Positions 57,348 through 64,000 of a DNA stretch of 64,000 nt are shown in pieces. Below the pieces are notes generated by a model, which had not been told where the DNA came from, searched no databases, and saw only the letters and a list, made by a program, of their open reading frames with translations. Positions within the stretch are counted from its first letter, which is position 1; every line of letters starts with the position of its first letter. Source of the DNA: Asterias rubens (Eukaryota; Echinodermata; Asteroidea; Forcipulatida; Asteriidae); the NCBI RefSeq assembly GCF_902459465.1, contig NC_047068.1:7130001-7194000 (forward strand), given 5' to 3'. The translations under genes and the position numbers were made by a program.

Positions 57348-58945
57348 TGTCATGACCGGGTTTCGAAACCCACACCCCGATGACTAAACCATCAGAACTT
57401 TGAATTCGATCCTCTAAAAGAAAACCCTCGGCAATGACGCCTATAAATAAAACTTAGTCATTGCAACGACACACCACATGTTTTGGATTACAACATGGTT
57501 GACACTGTGGATCTGACTTGTAATTTGCCAGTGTGGTATTGTCTCTCGTAATGTCATTGTTCAATGCATTGAGGCTCAACTCAATGACGTTGAGGGCGCC
57601 CTTGTATTCGGCAGTGGTTTGGACGAGGGGCGTGGACTCGGCTGGATCATTGTGGAGGTTGAAGATTAGGGGAGGATTGCGATACTTTGGTGAGCTGGTT
57701 TTCCCGTCACAGGATGGTCGAACACTCCCTGTGGAAAATTGAATAGGTGGTTGATCTTCAAAGGCATAATTGGACATTATTGGTAATTACTCAATATTTG
57801 TCGGCATAAAAACTTAACTTATTAACGAGCAATAGAGAGCTGTTGATTGTATGAAACATTGTGAGAAACGCTCCCTCTGAAGTAAAGTAGTTTACTACGT
57901 TGGATGATATTGAATGGTCAGACAGTAGGAGGGTTGAGTATTTACTGTGTAGATGCATTCACCACATGATACCATAATGCAATTTGGCATAGTTTAACTA
58001 ACATTCAAGACCATGCTAGTGCATGGTCAGATGGTGAAAAGGTTAATGACCAATAATTTCAGACTTTCTACCCCCTTCTTTTTTTTAAAGAGATTCTATC
58101 ATAAATAGTATAACTTCAACAATACCTGTTTGGTACACAGCTTTGTAGTTTCCATGCCTTACGGCACCAATCTCTCCCAGCTTTCCTGATGCCATGCTGT
58201 TTGGATGGAAAAGTGTCTATAAAAAAAGGAAAGAATATCTGGACAATGAATTCATTTAGTTGGTAAGTCTGCTGCCAGACTTGCCTTAAGGCCAAGTCAC
58301 ACTGCAGTAATTACAAAAACAACAACATCATGATGCAAGAAAAACGCAGTCTTCGAGTTGAAATGCTCCACCCAGAATACGCCCACACTCATTCAACCAA
58401 CCAAGGGGGTGCATTGTTAACATTCTCGTTGTCGCTCTCATTATCAAGGCCTATGTAACCGGGCCTTTTGGCTCCGTCTCTGGCTCCAGGCTCCTTTGAT
58501 GTTTGAAATAATCGAGCAAAATGTACACTGCTCCACAATTTAATATGGATTCCTCGCCAGTGTGGCAGGTGATTCTGTTTCCCGTAGATTCTGTTTGCAT
58601 AAGACGAACTGTGCACAAACTTCTTCTGATAGCACCCTCTTTTGAATCATTCTCCCGTAGCCTATTTTAAATTCCCATATTTGGTACAGAAATTCGAGAT
58701 GGGGGGGGGGGTGGGGACACACACAGAATTCTAGGACATCGGCACTAAAGCCAAAGGTGAATTTTGGAAAAGGCCCCTGGTCTCCTTGAAAGCCTCTCAT
58801 TCTTTCAAAATATTAGGAGGAAGCCAAAAATGAATAATTTTTGTTGTCTTGTTAATTTCTCATTTTGGGGACAAATTCTCCGGGGACGCCCCTATGTCTG
58901 TGAAAGCGTCTTACAACAAAATTTAAGGAGGAAGCAAAAATTAAA
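57272..58945. repeat. Segmental duplication, copy 2 (empty-site copy)
   Basis: Near-identical to 1-267 joined to 5005-6403, including intron sequence. The uninterrupted GGTAT lies at 57536-57540. Similarity stops after GCAAAAATTAAA at 58945. Confidence 0.9.
57454..58216 (-). pseudogene. Arylsulfatase 3' end, partial copy 2
   Basis: Two intact exons, 58126-58216 and 57454-57728, with correct splice sites and phase 1 between them. They encode GAVRHGNYKAVYQT, PPLIFNLHNDPAES and the C-terminal CQPCCNPKHVVCRCND, the last resembling the cysteine tail of arylsulfatase A. The four upstream exons known from copy 1 are absent beyond 58945, so this is an orphan 3' fragment unless a different 5' portion lies beyond the window. 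It lacks all catalytic regions. Confidence 0.85.
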
Positions 58946-59028
58946 GAGATGTCCTTTTCCACTATTGCGAAATGCGAAATACACTTGAAAGGCGAATGTA
59001 AGGTTTGGGGACTATCGTGACCTCTAAA

Positions 59029-60030
59029 TCCAAGATGGCCGTCATCGCCATCTTGAAAATTATACTAGCTATATGGCACCAGATAGGGAAAAAGAGGTGT
59101 ATATTCCCACTATTTCTGCCATTACAAAATCCACTGGAATGGTAATTGTAGAGTTAGGGATCATTGTGGTCACAAAATCCAATATGGCCGCCTCCGCCAT
59201 CTTGAAAATTATGAAATGTGACAGCTCTGGCACCAGATAAACTGAGAGAACAATTAGGGTTTCATTTTTAACATATGAAAAATCAATTATGGTTTTTGTT
59301 TTGTTTATAGGGACCATCCAACCTCTTTTAATTTAAATTGACTGAATGCAAGATGGATTTATCAGCTGTTTTTAAATTAAGTATGAGAAGCTAGGTGTAA
59401 TTAATACTTGTTTTTTATGTATGTTTACTTTTTCTTTGATTGCTTAAAGTACCCCCTCTAGTTGCTAAATGTTTTACTGAGTTCTCATTATGTTTGTCTT
59501 TATCATTTTAATTCGGTAAGATTTAATAAGATTATTATCTAAAAATATCACTGGCCATCCTGAGTGATGAAAACCCATTCATGCCTCTATTATATTATTT
59601 GATAGTTTAAGTCTATGTTTGTCTAGGTCATCTGGTGCCAGAGCTAATATGGAAGTTATGTTTCAAGATGGCGAAGGAGGCCATCTTGGATTTAGAGGTT
59701 AATATGGTCCCCAAACTTTACAATTTCCATTCCAGTGTATTAAGCATGTCAGAAATAGTGGAAAATGACATCTCTTTTGTCCATCTAGGTCATATGGTGC
59801 CAGAGCTATCACATTGTATATTTTTTCAAGATGGCGACGGCGGCCATCTTGGATTTAGAGGTCAAGATGGTCCCAAAACTTTACAATTACAATTCCAGTG
59901 TATTTGGCATGCCAGAAATAGTGGAAAAGGACATCTCATTTGTCCGTCTAGGTCATCTGGGGCCAGAGCTATTACAATTTATGTTTTTCAAGATGGCGTC
60001 GGCGGCCATTTTGAATATTGCGCAATAAAA
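59029..60030. repeat. Array of CCATCTTGGA-type repeats, direct and inverted
   Basis: A ~190-bp unit with GGCCATCTTGGATTTAGAGGT and GTGCCAGAGCTAT recurs directly at about 59640-60030 and inverted at about 59030-59240, separated by AT-rich DNA. The apparent plus-strand frame at 59635-60126 is this repeat, not a gene. Confidence 0.75.
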
Positions 60031-60130
60031 AAAGTTCCTATCACATTTCAGAGGTTCATAGGAGCTTATTTTCTTTTTAAATGGTTCCTGACGTCAAATC
60101 CATCGAGAAAAAAAGGTAGCAAATAAATGG

Positions 60131-63100
60131 TCACGGAATCCAAAGAATATGAACTATGAATACCAGTCTGGTCGTCAATCTTAAGAACCCATATTGATAA
60201 AAAGCAATTGTCTTCACTAGTTCTGGGATGTACTGCAGGTGAAATACAAAAAACGAGGAAATGTAGCACGCGACTGCTGTTGTTACATCATCAACAACAG
60301 AAACTACCTCGCCTTCTGCAACTACTAACTCTGTAGACACATGTGCCGATTTTTCATCCATTTCGATGTACACAGGATGTGTGGTGTCTTCATCCTTCAA
60401 TAAATAAAAGTAAAAAGTAAAGTTACTCAATATTGCTGTAAGCAAGCAGATGTCTTATTCATACTTCAAGTACTAAATGGACAAAACTTAATTTATGCTA
60501 CAATAATAATAATAATAATGGTAACATTTATAAAGCGCTTTACGCCCTGACGACCCCAAAGCGCTGTAACAAGAAAAGAAAAAATATTAAAAAGATTTAA
60601 GCAGATAACGATTTGAAACTACGATAACAATATACAATACAGCACATCAGTGCTTTGAGAAGCAATTTTGCAACATTTTTTTCTACAATTTGAGACCACT
60701 GCATGACATTACATAACACTATTAGTTATTATACAAGCATGAGTGGAATACAGAAAAACACGACAGTGCTTCTGCGTCCCATGTCAACATGGGATGCAGA
60801 TTTTTTTGGGGGTGCATATTCCACGAGTTCGTCGTGGGTGATCACCCCCACCCCATTTAAAGGAATAAACCATAAATAGGCAAGTTTTCCACAAATTTGT
60901 GCTAATTTGGATCAGAATTAAATACTCTAATCAAAAGTCCTTAAAATAAGTAAAAAAATAACCATGAACTTTGACACAATACCTTGACCTTTGACCCAGA
61001 TAAAAAAAACACATCATTCCGGAAATTTCATGAAAAAAACTCTGCTTGATAGAGCAGATTACCACGTACAAAAACCATTTAAATTTATTTGGGGTCATAA
61101 AATGAAGGTTCTGTGGTGGTTTTGCCAGAAAGGAGGTGGGTGCATGCAAGTAGTATTCAGTTGACATACATTACCGCTTACACTAGAATAAAAAAAAAAC
61201 ACTTGATCCGTGTTTTGTGTACAAAACATATGGACACGCGTCTAGGAATCAGACGTCTGGTTCCCAGACGCGTGTCCATATGTTTTTGTACGCAAAGCAC
61301 GGATCGAGTGTTTTTTAATTCTAGGACAAGCGTGTGTAGATAATTCTCCACGTTTGTTCTGGGAAAAAAATAATATGCGCACGCTCGACACGTGTCGTGA
61401 CTTCGCGATGCGTTCGGCAGAGTTCGGGGACAATCAGCATTTGTAGGGTAATGGTAAAACAGAGTATTTGGGGACTGAATAACGGTAAGAATTTATAACT
61501 TTTAACATTTTTTGAGATTGCGGAGCGAGTGGGTTCTCTGGTCGCCAACTTACATAATAGTAATAATGATTGGGTGCGAAATGTCCTGCTTCAGGTATTC
61601 ATGCAGACATTTAATTTTGCCATCAATAAATATAAAATGTGAAAAACTGTTGACTGTGTCTGTGTAGGCAGTGAACTTACTTTGTTGAGTCCATGGTGAA
61701 ATTTGTATGGGATGTATGTAGGCCTGTGTACATGCACGTCAACCTGAAATACAAAACAAAGGTTTCTTAATTAAAATCCTTAAAGTGTTTGGGTACTTTT
61801 TGTACGACCCAAAACGCAATGCCAAAGGTTTACATTTAAAATTAAACTTGCACAGTTTTAAGATAATGGTGGTAGAAAGCTTCCCTTAAAATACTTGCTG
61901 TGGTGCTGTAGTTTTTGAGAAATGAGGAAAACTATGTCACAAAAATAACTTTCGCCTCAGGATACAAACATTATTTTAGCATGTACAGCGTATGTACCAG
62001 TAGCAGTACTGGTATTTACTATTTAATACGCGACTCTCCTGAAAACATCGCTTTGCCCTTTGTGATTTTCACCTTTTTCCCAAAAACTTGGCGACTATAA
62101 ATCATGCAAATTAAATTTTGTTTTTTTGTTTAGTTTGTTTGTGACTCACGCACAGCTAATTTCTGAATTGCTCATAACTTGCCGTCACTGCACTGGTGAC
62201 TGGCTCGTGTATGGTGGTGTATTTACTTACAAGTAGTGTAGCAATAGCAGTTTTATACTAAACGTACAGCAGTACAACATACATGTACTCCGCAGTACGT
62301 TAGTTCATGAAACTTTTTTGAGTTGAGATTGAAATTTGAAAAGGGAAACTAAAAATTGTGCTTATGTAAGTTAACGTTTGTTCATTCTCAGCCAGGCAAG
62401 TCCTCTATTATGGAACGCCATAGAGGCATTTAATCATGAGTGATGGTCTTTTGCAACCGGTGATCAAATGTGTCATCGGTGGTGGTCCTATGCGAATCGG
62501 TGATCAACTTTAGCGATCGGTGATAAAACACGATCGGTGGTCCATTTTAGCGATCGGCCATGCATATTCATGATCGGTGATGGTATATAGCGATCGGTCA
62601 TGCATATTCACGACCGTTGATGGCTTTTTGTAATCAACTTTAGTGATCGGTGGTGGCTTTTTGCAATCGGTCAACTTTAGTGATCGGTGGTGGCTTTTTG
62701 CAATCGGTCAACGTTAGGGATCGGTGGTGGCTTTTTGCAATCGGTCAACTTCAGGGATCGGTGATGGCTTTTTGCAATCGGTCAACTTTAGGGATCGGTG
62801 GTGGCGTTTTGCAATGAGTCAACTAAAGGGAGGTGGTTTTTTTGCCATCAGTCAACTTTAGGGATCAATGATGGCTTTTTGCATGCGGTCAACTTTAGTG
62901 ATCGGTGGTGGCTTTTTGCAATCGGTCAACTTTAGTGATCGGTGGTGGCTTTTTGCAATCGGTCAACTTTAGGGATCGGTGGTGGCGTTTTGCAATCGGT
63001 CAACTTAAGGGATCGGAGGTGGCTTTTTGCAATCAGTCAACTTTAGGGATCGGTGGTGGTTTTTTTGCAATGAGTCAACTTTTGCAACCGGTGATGGGAT

Positions 63101-63281
63101 TTTGGGATATCCGAATTTTGCGTCCGGTCGGTGCAGGCCTACTTCAAAACCTATGATTGTGTATAGATTGTGGATATTAGTTGTGTTATTTTCTAGTTCA
63201 CACCAACATGGAGGAATAAATTACACTCACCAGTGGGTTGACTGACTTGCCAAACAATCTTAGAAGAGTACCATTTTATAA
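60131..63281 (-). CDS. Scattered exons of an unrecognised minus-strand gene
   Basis: Three exon-like stretches with good splice sites. 63281-63231 encodes KWYSSKIVWQVSQPTG with a GTGAGT donor. 61743-61681 encodes VDVHVHRPTYIPYKFHHGLN with TTTCAG acceptor and GTAAGT donor. 60394-60131 begins DEDTTHPVYIEMDEKSA, continues with VVSVVDDVTTAVACYI and FFVFHLQY, and ends TGA. The last two join in phase 0; the first does not join directly to the second, so an exon is missing or the link is wrong. I do not recognise the family. Confidence 0.35.
61182..61324. mobile_element. 143-bp palindrome
   Basis: Arms TAGAATAAAAAAAAAACACT and inverse; inner CATATGGACACGCGTCT matched by AGACGCGTGTCCATATG. Confidence 0.85.
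62440..63120 (+). repeat. ~37-bp minisatellite
   Basis: More than a dozen units of GATCGGTGGTGGCTTTTTGC plus AATCGGTCAACTTTAGG, more diverged and shorter at the left edge. Short open frames here are repeat translations. Confidence 0.9.
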
Positions 63282-64000
63282 CTATGTAAGGGGGAACACA
63301 AAAAACATCAAATTAATCAGCTCTTTCTAAAAAGTTAATAATAATAATAATAACAAATGGGTAGGAGAGGGTGTGGAAGGGTTATCTATGTCCCACAATT
63401 GGTTGTCGTCTTCCGGAAATGGTGTATGCCGGGGAAATACAAATATTTATATTCAGTGAAGGGAAATGTTTTTGAACAAGAGTCTCTACCGATAGTTTTG
63501 TGTGTAAGGGGAAATCTGAAATCATACAAGTAGCCCTGTGTAAACAGACCCGGAGGTGAGAACATTATGACGGCACACAAAAACCGTTTTGATCGAAAAC
63601 ACATATTATGTGCATCATGAATGTGATGGACAAACACAGACCGGGACGCACTCAACACGTTTTATAAAAGGCTAGGTAAAGTATTATACAAATATTTCCT
63701 TGTAATAAACGGAGAGGCACGTATTAATTGAATCCAAAGCGAAAAACTTATAAAGTTCTTAATTTAGGGGGGGGGGGTGTATAAAGTATAAAGATAAAAG
63801 AGTTAAATCTTATATAAAATTGAAGCTTGAAAATAAGCTTTACTCTAAACGTAATTTTGTTTTAAATTATTAATCAATTAACCTTGTGATCTTCATTTGC
63901 ATATTTAATTAGTAAATCTCAAGAAGTATACTTCCGGGTCAACCGGAAGTTGTCCCATTTTTTGTTTCAGTTATACTACACAATCAATCTTCAATTTTTG
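63282..64000. other. Right edge, no recognised gene
   Basis: A short (AAT)n tract at 63335-63353 and a G run near 63767-63776. No supported exon. Confidence 0.4.

Noticed and set aside
59635-60126. 163-codon plus-strand frame
   Set aside because: Translation of the ~190-bp repeat array; no splice or start context.
62905-63245. Overlapping frames with repeated peptides
   Set aside because: Product of the ~37-bp minisatellite.

Overview
The window is animal (metazoan) nuclear DNA. It holds split genes with GT-AG introns, TATA and poly(A) signals, LTR retrotransposons, tRNA-derived SINEs, non-LTR retrotransposon tails and many foldback (MITE-like) repeats. The host genes (arylsulfatase, an astacin-EGF-CUB protease of the blastula-protease/tolloid type, and ECSIT) together with the repeat style suggest an echinoderm, probably a sea star. 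That placement is inference from gene content and repeats, not a database match.

Region 1-10.6 kb: the 3' half of an arylsulfatase gene on the minus strand, six recognisable exons. It is broken twice. One exon carries an in-frame TGA, and a young Mag/gypsy-like LTR retrotransposon (268-5004, 160-bp LTRs, 5-bp duplication GGTAT) sits inside the last exon. The same arylsulfatase 3' end recurs at 57.27-58.95 kb without the retrotransposon, so the window contains its own pre-integration empty site. Region 10.66-12.0 kb: a 1.3-kb segment with 17-bp terminal inverted repeats between 20-bp direct repeats.

Region 13.2-24.3 kb: the most unusual object. It is an 11,091-bp element with about 2.55-kb near-identical terminal inverted repeats, termini 5'-AG...CT-3' and a 6-bp target duplication (CAGATA). 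This architecture matches Polinton/Maverick elements, yet I see no polymerase, integrase, ATPase or capsid genes. The core has an intronless WW-domain gene with its own TATA box, upstream ORF and poly(A) signal, and a decayed convergent minus-strand gene. The core is bordered by low-complexity blocks that mirror each other on opposite strands, A/C-rich on the left and T/G-rich on the right. It looks like a non-autonomous Polinton-like element with private cargo.

Region 24.5-43.9 kb: a gag fragment, then an astacin-EGF-CUB metalloprotease gene (27032-43895, plus strand, ten exons in consistent phase). Its first intron holds a second gypsy element (PBS at 28933, gag, pol with one stop codon) that is cut off at 34278 by a TTAA-flanked foldback element. 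Introns and the following intergenic DNA are packed with palindromic repeats, several with recognisable target duplications (TTAA, CTCTG, GACAAACCC).

Region 47.8-64 kb: a signal-peptide-like first exon of unknown gene; ECSIT (50712-53943, four exons, with one conserved internal exon apparently missing); a 148-bp tandem satellite; the partial arylsulfatase duplicate facing a plus-strand terminal exon of unknown identity; a palindromic array; scattered minus-strand exons of an unrecognised gene; and a ~37-bp minisatellite.
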